Of a DNA stretch of 64,000 nucleotides, positions 53,775 to 62,792 are shown one piece after another. The notes under the pieces were generated by a model. That model had not been told where the DNA came from. It saw only the letters and a list, made by a program, of their open reading frames with translations, and ran no database searches. Position 1 is the stretch's first letter, and each line of letters begins with the position of its first letter. Both the position numbers and the translations under genes were made by a program. The DNA is from Roseiarcus sp963767245 (GTDB lineage: Bacteria > Pseudomonadota > Alphaproteobacteria > Rhizobiales > Beijerinckiaceae), in NCBI GenBank assembly GCA_963767245.1, contig CAVYDG010000018.1:186001-250000 (forward strand). The letters run 5' to 3'.

Positions 53775-54837
53775 GGCCCTTTTCTCCTTTGAGCGACCCG
53801 ATTCCGAGCGAACCATGGGACGCCGCGCCTGTCGACGGCGACGGCCCGGCCGTCGATTGCGGGGGAGGCGTCGCTGAAGCGTCGTCGCCGAGCGCGTCGA
53901 GGAACGTCGCGGATGGGACGAAAAACAAGGTTCCGGTCACCGCGCGGCTGAAGTCGAGCAAGCGGTCATAGTTCCCCGGCGGTTTCCCGACGAACATGTT
54001 CTCGATCATCTGCTCGGTCACCCGCGGCGTGCGGCAATAGCCGATGAAATAGGTGCCGTACTCCCCGCTTCCGACCTGGCCGAACGGCATGTTGTCGCGA
54101 ACGATCTGGAATTCCGTTCCATTCTCGGTGATCGTGGTCAGCACATTATGTGCCGACGTCGGCTTGATCGAATCGTCCAGTTCGATATCGGCGAGCTTGG
54201 TGCGGCCAATGATGCGCTCCTGGGCCTCGGTGGACAGCGCGTTCCATCCGCTCATGTCATGGACGTACTTCTGCGTGATCACATAGCTGCCGCCGGCGAA
54301 CGCGGAATCCTCGGCGCCGATGAGCGCGGCGTCGATCACCGCTTGCCCACGCGGATTTTCTGTGCCGTCGACGAACCCCAGAAGATCGCGATCGTCGAAG
54401 TAGCGAAAGCCGTGCACCTCGTCGACCGCGGCGACCGCATCGCCGAGCTTCGTCATAATCTGCGCCGCCATCTCGAAACACAGGTCCATCCGCTTGGCGC
54501 GGATATGGAACAGGAGGTCCCCCGGGGTCGCGACCGCATGGCGCGATCCGGCCCGGAACTCCCGGAAGGGGTGAAGTTCGGCCGGGCGCGGGTTCCCGAA
54601 CAGCCGGTCCCACTCGTCGGATCCGATTCCCATCACGCAGGAGAGCCCGGCTTCGAGGTCGCGGAACTCAACCGCGCGAACCAGGCCGGAAAAATCCGCG
54701 CAGAACGCCCGCACGGCGGCGCGATTGTCCGCGCCCGGATTGATGGTCACGACGAGGAAGATCGCAGCGCGGCTGAGCGGCGCCGACACCGGCTGTGCAA
54801 CCACCACGGCGTCTGTTTTTGAAGTCGCGTCGGCCAT
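53767..54837 (-). CDS. DyP-type peroxidase, encapsulin cargo
   Basis: 356-residue haem peroxidase. The ATG at 54837 was preferred to 54885. GFVDGTENP holds the distal Asp157, SAHNV the probable proximal His230, and IVRDNMPFG the distal Arg247; GTYFIGYCRTP follows. After a Pro/Ser/Ala linker (~320-340) the C-terminus GSLGIGSLKG is the encapsulin cargo-loading peptide. It is first in an operon with the encapsulin gene (8-base overlap). Role: peroxide-dependent oxidation inside the nanocompartment, probably oxidative-stress defence. Confidence 0.95.
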   Translation of the reverse strand: MADATSKTDAVVVAQPVSAPLSRAAIFLVVTINPGADNRAAVRAFCADFSGLVRAVEFRDLEAGLSCVMGIGSDEWDRLFGNPRPAELHPFREFRAGSRHAVATPGDLLFHIRAKRMDLCFEMAAQIMTKLGDAVAAVDEVHGFRYFDDRDLLGFVDGTENPRGQAVIDAALIGAEDSAFAGGSYVITQKYVHDMSGWNALSTEAQERIIGRTKLADIELDDSIKPTSAHNVLTTITENGTEFQIVRDNMPFGQVGSGEYGTYFIGYCRTPRVTEQMIENMFVGKPPGNYDRLLDFSRAVTGTLFFVPSATFLDALGDDASATPPPQSTAGPSPSTGAASHGSLGIGSLKGEKGHE

Positions 54838-55007
54838 GAAATCTCTCGCCCGCGCTGTCATGTCTGGACGGCCCCCACGGATCAAGATTTATCTTTCGAT
54901 AGGCGCCTGACGGCGCACCCCCTATTGGCATCCGGCGGCTTTGGGCCCGCCCGCGTTGAGCGCGTTTTGCGGTCGCGCCCGATCGCGCAGCGTTGTAGAA
55001 GCATCTG

Positions 55008-55496
55008 ATGTTTCCGCCCGACCTTCTTGTCCGCGCCGCCGAGCTCATCGTCCGCTATCGCAGTTCGGGGCTGATGGTCGCAACCGCGGAATCGTGCACC
55101 GGAGGTCTCATCGCCGGGCTGCTGACCGAAATTCCGGGCTCCTCCAACGTGGTCGAGCGCGGGTTCGTCGTCTATTCCAACGCGGCCAAGGAGGAGCTGC
55201 TCGGCGTGCCAGCCGCGACGCTTGAAGCCCATGGCGCGGTCAGCGCAGAGACGGCGCGGGCGATGGCCGAAGGGGCGCTCAAGGCCTCGCGCGCTGACAT
55301 CACCGTTAGCGTCACCGGCATCGCCGGGCCGGACGGGGGGACGGCGGCGAAGCCGGTCGGCCTCGTCCATTTCGCCTGCGCCCGGCGCGGCGCGGCGACC
55401 GTCGCGCGGGAAGAGCGGTTCGGCGGCATCGGCCGCGACGCCGTGCGCCTCGCCTCGGTCAGGGTCGGGCTCGATTTGCTCGAGGGGGCATTGTAG
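55008..55496 (+). CDS. pncC: Nicotinamide-nucleotide amidohydrolase (CinA C-domain type)
   Basis: 162 residues. VATAESCTGGLIAGLLTEIP contains the catalytic Ser, and VTGIAGPDGGTAAKPVGLVH is the second signature. Deamidates nicotinamide mononucleotide for NAD recycling. Only the C-terminal CinA domain is present, as in the stand-alone form. Divergent from the DyP operon. Confidence 0.93.
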   Translation: MFPPDLLVRAAELIVRYRSSGLMVATAESCTGGLIAGLLTEIPGSSNVVERGFVVYSNAAKEELLGVPAATLEAHGAVSAETARAMAEGALKASRADITVSVTGIAGPDGGTAAKPVGLVHFACARRGAATVAREERFGGIGRDAVRLASVRVGLDLLEGAL

Positions 55497-55553
55497 GCGC
55501 GGTCGCTGACCGCGCCAGGCTGACCGCGCCGGCCGCGCTTTCACCGAGCGGGG

Positions 55554-56345
55554 CTACAGGCCGCCGCGCTCGGCCCGCCGGTAGATGGCGAGCCTTAGCG
55601 CCGGGTCGTCGTTGGCCTGAAAGGTCGCGTAGTCGAAACCCACAAGGCCCATCGTCGGCGTGTCAAGGAGCTTCTGGCCGCCGCCCGCCATCCGGATGTC
55701 GTGCGCCTCCCACCAGCCGGCGAATTCGGCGCTCTCGCGGCGCAACCGTGCGACCAGCTCTTCAAACGCCGGATCGCCGGCCCAGACGTCGTAAGAAGCG
55801 CGAAACTGGGCAACCATGCGCCTCGCTTCGTTGGCCCAGCCCGCGGCGAAAAGGCGCCGCGCCGCCGGCTCGGTCAGCATCGTGATCAGGATGTTGCGGT
55901 CCTTCTCGGCGAAGCGGTCGAAGTCGCCGAAGATCTCGGCGGCGGCTGCGTTCCACGCCAGCACGTCCCATCGCCGCCCGGTAATGTAGGCGGGCTGGTT
56001 GAGGCTCTCGATCAGGCGCCGCATCGGCTCGGGCGCGGTCTCGCGCGCGAACGGGCGGCGATCTCGGCGCTCCGCGAGCGCCCGCAGGTGGGCGCGCTCT
56101 TCCTTGCTGAGGCGGAGCGCCCGGGCGAGCGAATCGACCGTCGTGACCGAGGGCCTCGCGGCCCGCCCCTGCTCCAGCCGGATGTACCAGTCGACGCCGA
56201 TACCGGCGAGCTCGGCGACCTCCTCGCGTCTCAGGCCCGGCGTGCGACGCCTCCGCCGTTTGGCGAGGCCGAGCGCCGAGGGACTCAGTTTCTCGCGCCG
56301 CGAGCGCAAGAAATCGCCAAGCTCGCTGCTGCTCGGGTTGATCAT
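55554..56345 (-). CDS. XRE-family regulator with MmyB-like ligand domain
   Basis: 263 residues from the ATG at 56345. The helix-turn-helix (~25-90) reads RTPGLRREEVAELAGIGVDW then YIRLEQGRAARPSVTTVDSL. The C-terminal domain (~105-260) has PAYITGRRWDVLAWNAAAAE and FDYATFQANDDPALRLAIYR, the MmyB-type domain thought to bind fatty acyl-like ligands. It is divergent from an oxidoreductase gene, the common layout in which such regulators repress the neighbouring reductase. Confidence 0.92.
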   Translation of the reverse strand: MINPSSSELGDFLRSRREKLSPSALGLAKRRRRRTPGLRREEVAELAGIGVDWYIRLEQGRAARPSVTTVDSLARALRLSKEERAHLRALAERRDRRPFARETAPEPMRRLIESLNQPAYITGRRWDVLAWNAAAAEIFGDFDRFAEKDRNILITMLTEPAARRLFAAGWANEARRMVAQFRASYDVWAGDPAFEELVARLRRESAEFAGWWEAHDIRMAGGGQKLLDTPTMGLVGFDYATFQANDDPALRLAIYRRAERGGL

Positions 56346-56369
56346 GCGGTTCGGCGCCCGTCCGGAGGG

Positions 56370-56390
56370 ATTATCTAATCCTAGGATAAT
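56370..56390. promoter_or_regulatory. Operator candidate between XRE regulator and oxidoreductase
   Basis: ATTATC (56370-56375) and GATAAT (56385-56390) form an inverted repeat around the perfect palindrome ATCCTAGGAT (56378-56387). It is the only AT-rich symmetrical element in the divergent intergenic region. Likely bound by the adjacent XRE protein. Confidence 0.5.
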
Positions 56391-56454
56391 GCCAGGTCTA
56401 GACGGACTTGGAAAGGGGGCGAGAATGGCGCTGTTGGCGAAGCGAGGCGCGATC

Positions 56455-57534
56455 ATGAAAACTGCGATGTTGAAGGTATTTGGGGCGCCGCTGTCGCTCG
56501 AATCCTTGCCCGATCCGGTCCTGGGAACCGGGGAAATCGTCGTTGAGGTCGCCGCTGCTGGCGTCCTGCCCTACTCAAGCGAAGTGTTCAGCGGCGAGCG
56601 CAAGTATCTGCTGGATTTGCCTTTAGCCCCCGGCCCGGGCGCAATCGGGCGGGTCGCCGCCGTCGGGCCGGACGCAACCCGGCTCAAGGTCGGCGACTGG
56701 GTGTGGTGTGACCCGACAGTCAGGTCACGCGACGATGCGCTGACCCCGGACATTACGCTGCAAGGCTGGAGCGCGCGCGGGCCTCGGGGCCTCAGCCTCC
56801 AGAAGCACTTCCGCCACGGCGCCTTCGCCGAGCGGATGCTGGTCCCGACGGAGAACGCCTATCCGATTGGCGCGATCGAGCCAAAGGAGGCGGGCCGCTG
56901 GTGCGCGCTCGTGGTGCTTCTGGTCCCGTACGGCGGGCTTCTCGCAGCAAACCTTCAGGCGGGCGAGACGGTCCTCGTCAGTGGCGCGACCGGCAATTTC
57001 GGCAGCGCCGGGGTCATGGTCGCGCTGGCGATGGGCGCGGGCTGCATTGTCTGTCCCGGTCGCAACGAAGCGATGCTCGAAGACCTCAAGCGCCGCTTCG
57101 GGCGCCGGATTCGGACCGTCAAAATCATCGGCGACGAGGATGAGGACCGGCACGCGATGAAGGGCGCCGCCCCGGGGCCGATCGATTGCGTGCTCGACCT
57201 CCTGCCGCCTTCCGCCGGGACGCTTCCGGTCCGGGCGGCGGCGATGACGGTGAGGGAGTTCGGCCGGGTCGTGCTCATGGGCGGGGTCGGGATGCTCGGC
57301 GGCGACGATCTGGCGCTGCCCTATCCCTGGATCATGCGCAACAGCATAACCATCCGCGGCCAATGGATGTGTCCGCGCGAGGCCAACGTCCGTTTCATCA
57401 ACCTGGTCCGCTCCGGGCTCCTCGATCTCAGCCAATTCGAGGTAGCGGAATTCGATCTCGACCACGCCAACGACGCCGTCGCCCACGCGGCGGCCCACGG
57501 CGGCCCGTTCAAGGCGACCGTCATCCGGCCGTGA
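56455..57534 (+). CDS. MDR-superfamily alcohol dehydrogenase/quinone oxidoreductase-like protein
   Basis: 359 residues from the ATG at 56455 (MKTAMLKVFGAPLSLESLPD). An in-frame ATG at 56425 has a good GGGGGCGAG ribosome-binding site and is an alternative. The GroES-like domain is followed by a Rossmann domain with ETVLVSGATGNFGSAGVMVA. No structural-zinc Cys cluster is present, suggesting a zinc-independent reductase. MGGVGMLGGDDLALPYPWIM near the C-terminus is typical of this subgroup. Probably controlled by the divergent XRE regulator. Confidence 0.88.
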   Translation: MKTAMLKVFGAPLSLESLPDPVLGTGEIVVEVAAAGVLPYSSEVFSGERKYLLDLPLAPGPGAIGRVAAVGPDATRLKVGDWVWCDPTVRSRDDALTPDITLQGWSARGPRGLSLQKHFRHGAFAERMLVPTENAYPIGAIEPKEAGRWCALVVLLVPYGGLLAANLQAGETVLVSGATGNFGSAGVMVALAMGAGCIVCPGRNEAMLEDLKRRFGRRIRTVKIIGDEDEDRHAMKGAAPGPIDCVLDLLPPSAGTLPVRAAAMTVREFGRVVLMGGVGMLGGDDLALPYPWIMRNSITIRGQWMCPREANVRFINLVRSGLLDLSQFEVAEFDLDHANDAVAHAAAHGGPFKATVIRP

Positions 57535-57636
57535 GCGGGAAGCGGCCCGGCGCCGCTGGTAAAGATGTTGATCGTCCGTGGGAACGTCCGCCTTCCTGTG
57601 CAGTTTCTATGCATGTGGGGCGGCGCGGATCGAAGG

Positions 57637-58026
57637 ATGAAACCGATCACTCCTCTCAGCCGGACCGTATGTGTCCTTGTCCTTGGCTGCGGCTTCGCCG
57701 GATCGGCGCTGGCGGCGATGAACTCGGCCGGATCGACCAGCGGCCAGGACGTCGCGCCCAATGCGCAGGCGCCATCCCACATCAGTCAACGGCTGCACGA
57801 TGACCTGACCAAAGCCGGGTTTACCGACATCACCATCATGCTCTCGTCATTCCTCGTCCGGGCCAAGGACTCGCAAGGCAATTCGGTGATGATGGTCATC
57901 GATCCGGACTCGTTCAGCGAGATAACGGAACACTCGGGCGCGACGGAACACAAAGACGCGCCCCTCGCGGGCGCAATCAAAGGGGAGCCGAACAGTCCCA
58001 TTCCGTCGCCGCCTCCGAAGCCGTGA
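57637..58026 (+). CDS. Exported protein with small alpha/beta domain
   Basis: 129 residues from the ATG at 57637. Signal peptide to about residue 29 (TVCVLVLGCGFAGSALAA). Then LHDDLTKAGFTDITIMLSSF and VRAKDSQGNSVMMVIDPDSF: a pattern I have seen in small periplasmic rhizobial proteins, resembling a PepSY/PRC-like fold. Acidic/Pro tail. Function unknown. Confidence 0.6.
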   Translation: MKPITPLSRTVCVLVLGCGFAGSALAAMNSAGSTSGQDVAPNAQAPSHISQRLHDDLTKAGFTDITIMLSSFLVRAKDSQGNSVMMVIDPDSFSEITEHSGATEHKDAPLAGAIKGEPNSPIPSPPPKP

Positions 58027-58057
58027 CCCTCGGGCGCGGCCTCGGCGCCCGCGACGG

Positions 58058-58519
58058 CTACGCGGCGCGGCCGTAGACCGCATCGGCGCGTTCCTCGAAC
58101 GCGCGGGCGAACTTGCGGAAGGCGACGTCGAACATCGATCCCATCAACGCGCCTAGGGTGCGGCTCTTGAACTCGTAGTCGATGAAGAAGCCGACGCGCG
58201 AGCGCTCGCCCTCGGGCTCGTCGGTGAAGGTCCAGATGTTGTGGAGATGGCTGAACGGACCGTCGATATATTCGACCCTGACCTTCAGCCGGGGCGTATC
58301 GAGCGCAACCCTGCTGGTGAAGGTCTCGCGAATGAGCTTGTAGCCGACCGTCATGTCGGCGACCAGCGTTTCGCGGCCGCCGGCATCGGTCTTGCGGCTT
58401 CGCACCCTCAGACCCGTGCACAGGGGAACGAATTCCGGATAGCGCTCGACGTCGGCGACGAGAGCGAACATCTGCTCGGCCCGGTGGCGAACCCGGCGCT
58501 CGTCGTGGAAGGAGGGCAA
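58058..58519 (-). CDS. RatA/COQ10-type START-domain protein
   Basis: 153 residues: HRAEQMFALVADVERYPEFV, ADMTVGYKLIRETFTSRVAL and FIDYEFKSRTLGALMGSMFD define the Coq10/RatA polyketide-cyclase-like group. Alphaproteobacterial members resemble the ubiquinone-binding COQ10 needed for respiration; the toxin role shown for E. coli RatA should not be assumed. Ends 32 bases from the convergent gene. Confidence 0.9.
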   Translation of the reverse strand: MPSFHDERRVRHRAEQMFALVADVERYPEFVPLCTGLRVRSRKTDAGGRETLVADMTVGYKLIRETFTSRVALDTPRLKVRVEYIDGPFSHLHNIWTFTDEPEGERSRVGFFIDYEFKSRTLGALMGSMFDVAFRKFARAFEERADAVYGRAA

Positions 58520-58557
58520 GGGTCGCGGACCTCCGGCGCCCGCGCGCGATCAGGGCT

Positions 58558-58956
58558 TCAGGGTTTGGGCTCGGGCGCGGCAGGCGCGGGCGCGGTCGGA
58601 GCCGACGGCGCAGGCGACTGGCCTTCCATCTGCTTCAGCTGGTCGAGAATATTGCCGGGCGAGATCGGAGTCGGCGCGGTCTGGCCCGCAGGCGCAGGGG
58701 CGGCGCCCTTTTCGAGGATCGAGTGCGGCGCGCGGCTCCAGCTCGAGAGGATCGACATCAGGAGCGCGGTGGCGAAAAACATCGCGCCCAGGATCGCGGT
58801 CGCGCGCGAAAGCGCATTCGCCTGGCCGCGGCCGGTCATGAAGCTGCCGGTTCCCCCGCCCGCTCCGAGCGCTCCGCCCTCGGAGCGCTGCAAAAGGACG
58901 ACGGCGATCAGCGCGACGACGATCAGGATGTGGATGACGATCAGAACGGATTGCAT
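58558..58956 (-). CDS. secG: Preprotein translocase subunit SecG
   Basis: 132 residues, two TM helices (MQSVLIVIHILIVVALIAVV; ATAILGAMFFATALLMSILS) around QRSEGGALGAGGG, the SecG signature. The Pro/Ala-rich tail (~85-132) is typical of alphaproteobacteria. Auxiliary subunit of SecYEG. secG commonly follows tpiA; here four genes lie between. Confidence 0.95.
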   Translation of the reverse strand: MQSVLIVIHILIVVALIAVVLLQRSEGGALGAGGGTGSFMTGRGQANALSRATAILGAMFFATALLMSILSSWSRAPHSILEKGAAPAPAGQTAPTPISPGNILDQLKQMEGQSPAPSAPTAPAPAAPEPKP

Positions 58957-59158
58957 GAGGGTCTCGAACCGGCGGATCGTCAGCCTCAAGGCCGGCGTCC
59001 TCGAAAGATGGCGCGCTCCTATCACGGCGCAAGGGGGGCGTCTATCGGTGCGGCGCTTCCGCCCCGGGCGCGACCGTGGGCCACGCAAGCTGCCGTGGCG
59101 CCTCGGTTGGCCCGGCGCGCCATCGAGCGGCGGGCAGATGTGCTAGCCTCGTCCGATC

Positions 59159-59812
59159 ATGCGGATCTCTCGGCGCGCGCTGATTGTTTTCCTGACGGGC
59201 GCGCCCACGCTCGCGCTCGCAGCCCCTTGCTGCGGTCCCGTCACGCCTCAAGGCGCGCGGCTCGCCGCCCTTCTCGACAGAACAGGCGTCGACCACCTCT
59301 GGCTCGCCGGCGACAAGGTCGACTGGGAGACGGGGGAGTTGCGCGGCGTGTGGAACGATGGAAAACCCCACACCCATTGCTCGGCGTTCGTGGCGAGCGT
59401 CGCCAAACGGCTGGGCGTCTACGTCCTGCGGCCGCCGGACCATAGCTCCATGCTGCTGGCGAATGCGCAGATGGGCTGGCTAGGGGGCGCGGCGGCCGCT
59501 GGCGCGGGCTGGCGGCCCATACCCGAGGCGGCTGCCGCGCAAGCAGCCGCAAATCAAGGCGACCTCGTCCTGGCTGCGTTTGAAAACCCCGACCCCGGCA
59601 AGCCCGGACACATCGCGATTGTCCGCCCATCCGACATTGAGGCGGCGGCCCTCAAGCAACAGGGTCCGTTCGTGACGCAGGCCGGAGGCCATAACGCGCT
59701 ATCGATCCCGCTGGCGCGAGGGTTTCGCAATCACCCTGGCGCGTGGCTGCCGGACGCTACCGGCTCCGTGCGTTTCTTTGCCCATTCCATCGGATGGCCG
59801 CAGGAGACTTGA
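59159..59812 (+). CDS. Exported CHAP/NlpC-P60-like amidase, putative
   Basis: 217 residues with an N-terminal signal (RRALIVFLTGAPTLALAA, possibly Tat-like with the RR pair). THCSAFVASVAKRLGV supplies a candidate nucleophilic Cys and GKPGHIAIVRP a candidate His, spaced as in papain-like peptidoglycan amidases. Catalysis is inferred from these motifs only. Confidence 0.65.
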   Translation: MRISRRALIVFLTGAPTLALAAPCCGPVTPQGARLAALLDRTGVDHLWLAGDKVDWETGELRGVWNDGKPHTHCSAFVASVAKRLGVYVLRPPDHSSMLLANAQMGWLGGAAAAGAGWRPIPEAAAAQAAANQGDLVLAAFENPDPGKPGHIAIVRPSDIEAAALKQQGPFVTQAGGHNALSIPLARGFRNHPGAWLPDATGSVRFFAHSIGWPQET

Positions 59813-59860
59813 GCCGCCGAGGCGCAGGCCGATTTGGCCACTGACGGCCGAGCTCCATCC

Positions 59861-60802
59861 TCAACTGACCCGGGGAATAAATCCGGGCACGCCGGTCCTC
59901 ACCACGGCGTTGAACCGGATGCTCGTCGTTATGTCGTCTCGAATCTCTCGCATCGCGTCTTCCGGCAGGGCCGAAATCTCAAAATTGGCCCGGATATGGT
60001 CAGATTTCGTCGACGTGGTCAGGACAGCGGTCCCACGTTGGACGGCCCAGGCCAGCGCAACTTGGGCAGGCGTCCTGCCGACGCGCTGGGCGATTCTCGT
60101 GATCACTGGGTCGTCGACGATTCGAGGCGACATGTCATGCGCCAACGGCGCCCCCGCCTGAACCACGATTCCGTGCTCGCGACAGAACTCGAGCAGGTCC
60201 CATTGAGGGAAATACGGATGCAGTTCGGCTTGCGCCAAAGCAGGCTTGATCCGCGCGGCGGCGACGATTTCGCGCAGCGTTTCCAGAGTAATGTCGGTCA
60301 AGCCGATCGACTTGCACTGACCGTCGTCGACGAGACCCTCGAGCGCCCGCCACGTCTCGATCAACGTCACACCGAAATCGTAGATGACCTGACCGTGCTC
60401 ATCCCGCGGGTCCAGCTCGTCGCCGGGTTTGAAAGCGAAAGGCGTATGAATGAGATAGCAATCGACATAGTCGATTTTCAGTCGCCTGCGGCTGGCGTCA
60501 AAGGCGGGCTTGACCCGCTCGGGACGATGATTGGTGTTCCATAGCTTCGTGCTGACAAAGACATCTTCCCGCCGAGTCGTCCCCGCCCTGAACGCCGCCT
60601 GCATCGCATCGCCGACCGCTTCTTCATTGCGGTACCGTTCCGCGCAATCGAAATGCCGAAAACCCACCTCCAGTGCGGTCTGCGTCGCTTCTTTGGTCAC
60701 GAGAGGATCGCGTATCAGCGTGCCAAACCCAACCGCGGGGATCGCGCCAGATCCATTGTCAAGAGGCATCTTCATATAGCGAAGCGTATCGGGGGTCGCC
60801 AT
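59861..60802 (-). CDS. Aldo/keto reductase
   Basis: 313 residues. The ATG at 60802 follows GAGGAG. Catalytic tetrad: Asp and Tyr in FRHFDCAERYRNEEAVG, Lys in VFVSTKLWNTNH, His in YLIHTPFAF. The NADPH-binding end is TAVLTTSTKSDHIRANFEIS. Reduces aldehydes or ketones; substrate not determinable. Confidence 0.93.
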   Translation of the reverse strand: MATPDTLRYMKMPLDNGSGAIPAVGFGTLIRDPLVTKEATQTALEVGFRHFDCAERYRNEEAVGDAMQAAFRAGTTRREDVFVSTKLWNTNHRPERVKPAFDASRRRLKIDYVDCYLIHTPFAFKPGDELDPRDEHGQVIYDFGVTLIETWRALEGLVDDGQCKSIGLTDITLETLREIVAAARIKPALAQAELHPYFPQWDLLEFCREHGIVVQAGAPLAHDMSPRIVDDPVITRIAQRVGRTPAQVALAWAVQRGTAVLTTSTKSDHIRANFEISALPEDAMREIRDDITTSIRFNAVVRTGVPGFIPRVS

Positions 60803-60812
60803 GCTGAACTCC

Positions 60813-61418
60813 TCACCTGTTGAGCGCCCGCGAGCCGCTGACGAACTGACTGCCACGAACGTAGAACCGCAGCAGGCTGTCGGCTGCGCGCGTAATGCCG
60901 ATCCGTTTGCTCCGCCCGATCTCGCCGGACGCCTGACCATCAGATCCGAGCCACAGCGGGCCGGCCTGACAGAGATCGATCCCGTCCAGCCGGCGGTCGA
61001 TCGACAAGGCCTCGCATAACCGTCCCGGGCCACGCGCCAAGTCCCGCACCCGCTCGGCGCCCCGATTTCGCTCCATCACTGCAATGCCAAGGGTTGGCTC
61101 GATCGCCCTGATCAAGACGCCCGCGCCGACACCCGGCTTCTCTGTCGAGACGTTCAGCATGAACGAGACGCCATAAGCGAGATAAACATAGGCGTGTCCG
61201 CGCTCGAGAAAAAGCGCCCGATTGCGCGGGGTGATCCCCCGGTAGGCGTGACCCGCGGGGTCGCCGATGACATAGGCCTCGGTCTCGGCGATCCGGCCGC
61301 CCGCGACCCCTTCAGCCAGCGCCCGCACGAGCATCTTGCCGATGAGGAAACGAGCGAGCTCAGCGGTATCGACGGGCAGCTCCGCCCGGTCCAGCACGCG
61401 CGGGCGCGCCGATTTCAT
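60813..61418 (-). CDS. DNA-3-methyladenine glycosylase (AAG/MPG family)
   Basis: 201 residues. RIAETEAYVIGDPAGHAYRG contains the catalytic Glu, RNRALFLERGHAYVYLAYGV follows, and RGPGRLCEALSIDRRLDG is the DNA-contact region. Removes alkylated and deaminated purines in base excision repair. Its ATG overlaps the previous gene's stop as ATGA, so it is coupled to the SnoaL-like gene. Confidence 0.95.
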   Translation of the reverse strand: MKSARPRVLDRAELPVDTAELARFLIGKMLVRALAEGVAGGRIAETEAYVIGDPAGHAYRGITPRNRALFLERGHAYVYLAYGVSFMLNVSTEKPGVGAGVLIRAIEPTLGIAVMERNRGAERVRDLARGPGRLCEALSIDRRLDGIDLCQAGPLWLGSDGQASGEIGRSKRIGITRAADSLLRFYVRGSQFVSGSRALNR

Positions 61419-61795
61419 CCCATTCGCTCAACCCAACGCGCACGCGACGGTCCGGGCTCGAACGGGTCGCCAAAGTACTGGGTCTCGCGGGCGACCTTGC
61501 CGCCCACGAACTCCATGACGCTCACCGAATAGGACGGCCGGCCGTCATAGGCGAGGATGAATTCCGTAACCCAGAGGTCGCCGGCCCCGACGATGCGGCG
61601 CACCGTGAAGCGCTTGGAGTTCGGCTGCGCGCCGCGAGAGGCCTGGATGTTGCGCCGGCCCCTGATGCGCTCGCCCGATTGCGGGTACTCGAGCAGTGCG
61701 TCCTCTCGATAGATGTCGTGCTCGACATCGAAATCATTTGCGTCGGAGGCGGCCCAGTGGCGATCGAGCGCCTGTCGAATCTCGTTCTCATCCAT
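61415..61795 (-). CDS. SnoaL/NTF2-like protein
   Basis: 126 residues from the ATG at 61795. The cone-shaped NTF2-like fold is suggested by IRQALDRHWAASDANDFDVE, YREDALLEYPQSGERIRGR and MEFVGGKVARETQYFGDPFE. Such proteins are small-ligand binders or isomerases of broad function. Overlaps the AAG gene downstream. Confidence 0.85.
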   Translation of the reverse strand: MDENEIRQALDRHWAASDANDFDVEHDIYREDALLEYPQSGERIRGRRNIQASRGAQPNSKRFTVRRIVGAGDLWVTEFILAYDGRPSYSVSVMEFVGGKVARETQYFGDPFEPGPSRARWVERMG

Positions 61796-61883
61796 CCAGC
61801 TATTCCCATTGCTGTTCAGAGGCCCGGCGGCGCCGCGCCACCGACCCCGGGCGCCCGGTGCGGGCATAGGCGAGGTGGTCCTG

Positions 61884-62642
61884 TCAGGCGTAGGCCGCCG
61901 CGATGGCGAGAAAATCGGCCGCCTTGAGGCTCGCGCCGCCGACCAGCGCGCCGTCGACATTGTCGAGGGTCAGGAGCCCCTGGCAGTTCGAGGGCTTGAC
62001 CGAGCCGCCGTAGAGAAGACGGGTCTTGGCGGCTGAAGGGCCGCCGATCTCAGTGAGCAGCGCCCGTATCCCGTTGTGCACCACGGCGACGTCGCCGGGA
62101 GTTGGGGTAAGGCCGGTGCCAATCGCCCACACCGGTTCGTAAGCTATCACGACAGTGTCGCTGGTCTGCCCCGGGGGCAGCGACCTTCGCAATTGCCGAA
62201 TGACGACAGCGGCCTGCTGGCCGGCTTCCCGCTCGGCTTGCGTCTCGCCGACGCAGATGATCGGAATAAGGCCGGCCTTGAGCGCCGCTTCGGCCTTGGC
62301 GCGGACGAGGGCGTCGGTCTCGTGATGGAGGGTGCGACGCTCGGAGTGGCCGACGATGACGTATTTGGCGCCCGCGTCCTTGAGCATCGGCGCCGAAATG
62401 TCGCCGGTGAAAGCGCCGCTCGGCTCGGGGGAGCAGTCCTGGGCGCCGAGGGCCAGCAGGCTCCCCCTGAGCTTCCAGGCGGCCTGGGCAAGCAGCGTCG
62501 CCGGCGGGCAGACGGCAAGCTCGGCCTCGCCCGCTTCGCCCGCGTCCACCGCCCGTCGCATCGCGTCGATTTCCCCGAGCGACGCGGAAAGACCGTTCAT
62601 CTTCCAGTTTCCGGCGACGAACGGACGCACGCCAGGGGTCAT
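61884..62642 (-). CDS. tpiA: Triosephosphate isomerase
   Basis: 252 residues of central glycolysis. Catalytic Lys in VAGNWKMNG, His in YVIVGHSERR and Glu in VIAYEPVWAIGTG, and the phosphate loop LLYGGSVKPSN. Divergent from ppiD, a conserved arrangement in Rhizobiales. Confidence 0.97.
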   Translation of the reverse strand: MTPGVRPFVAGNWKMNGLSASLGEIDAMRRAVDAGEAGEAELAVCPPATLLAQAAWKLRGSLLALGAQDCSPEPSGAFTGDISAPMLKDAGAKYVIVGHSERRTLHHETDALVRAKAEAALKAGLIPIICVGETQAEREAGQQAAVVIRQLRRSLPPGQTSDTVVIAYEPVWAIGTGLTPTPGDVAVVHNGIRALLTEIGGPSAAKTRLLYGGSVKPSNCQGLLTLDNVDGALVGGASLKAADFLAIAAAYA

Positions 62643-62792
62643 GGGAGGCCTCTTCGTATCTTGGTTGCCGCGGTTGCTATCATCGCCTCCCAGCCTATGC
62701 AAAGCAGCTCCCTGTCGCTAGATAGGGCGCGCTCGCGGCCCAAAACGACGAGATTGGGGGGCGCGGCCGACAGGGAAAGGCGCACCGGAAGA

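Noticed and set aside
58058..58519. Toxin-antitoxin system (RatA toxin)
   Set aside because: No RatB-type partner is adjacent, and alphaproteobacterial members of this family are better explained as COQ10-like quinone-binding proteins.
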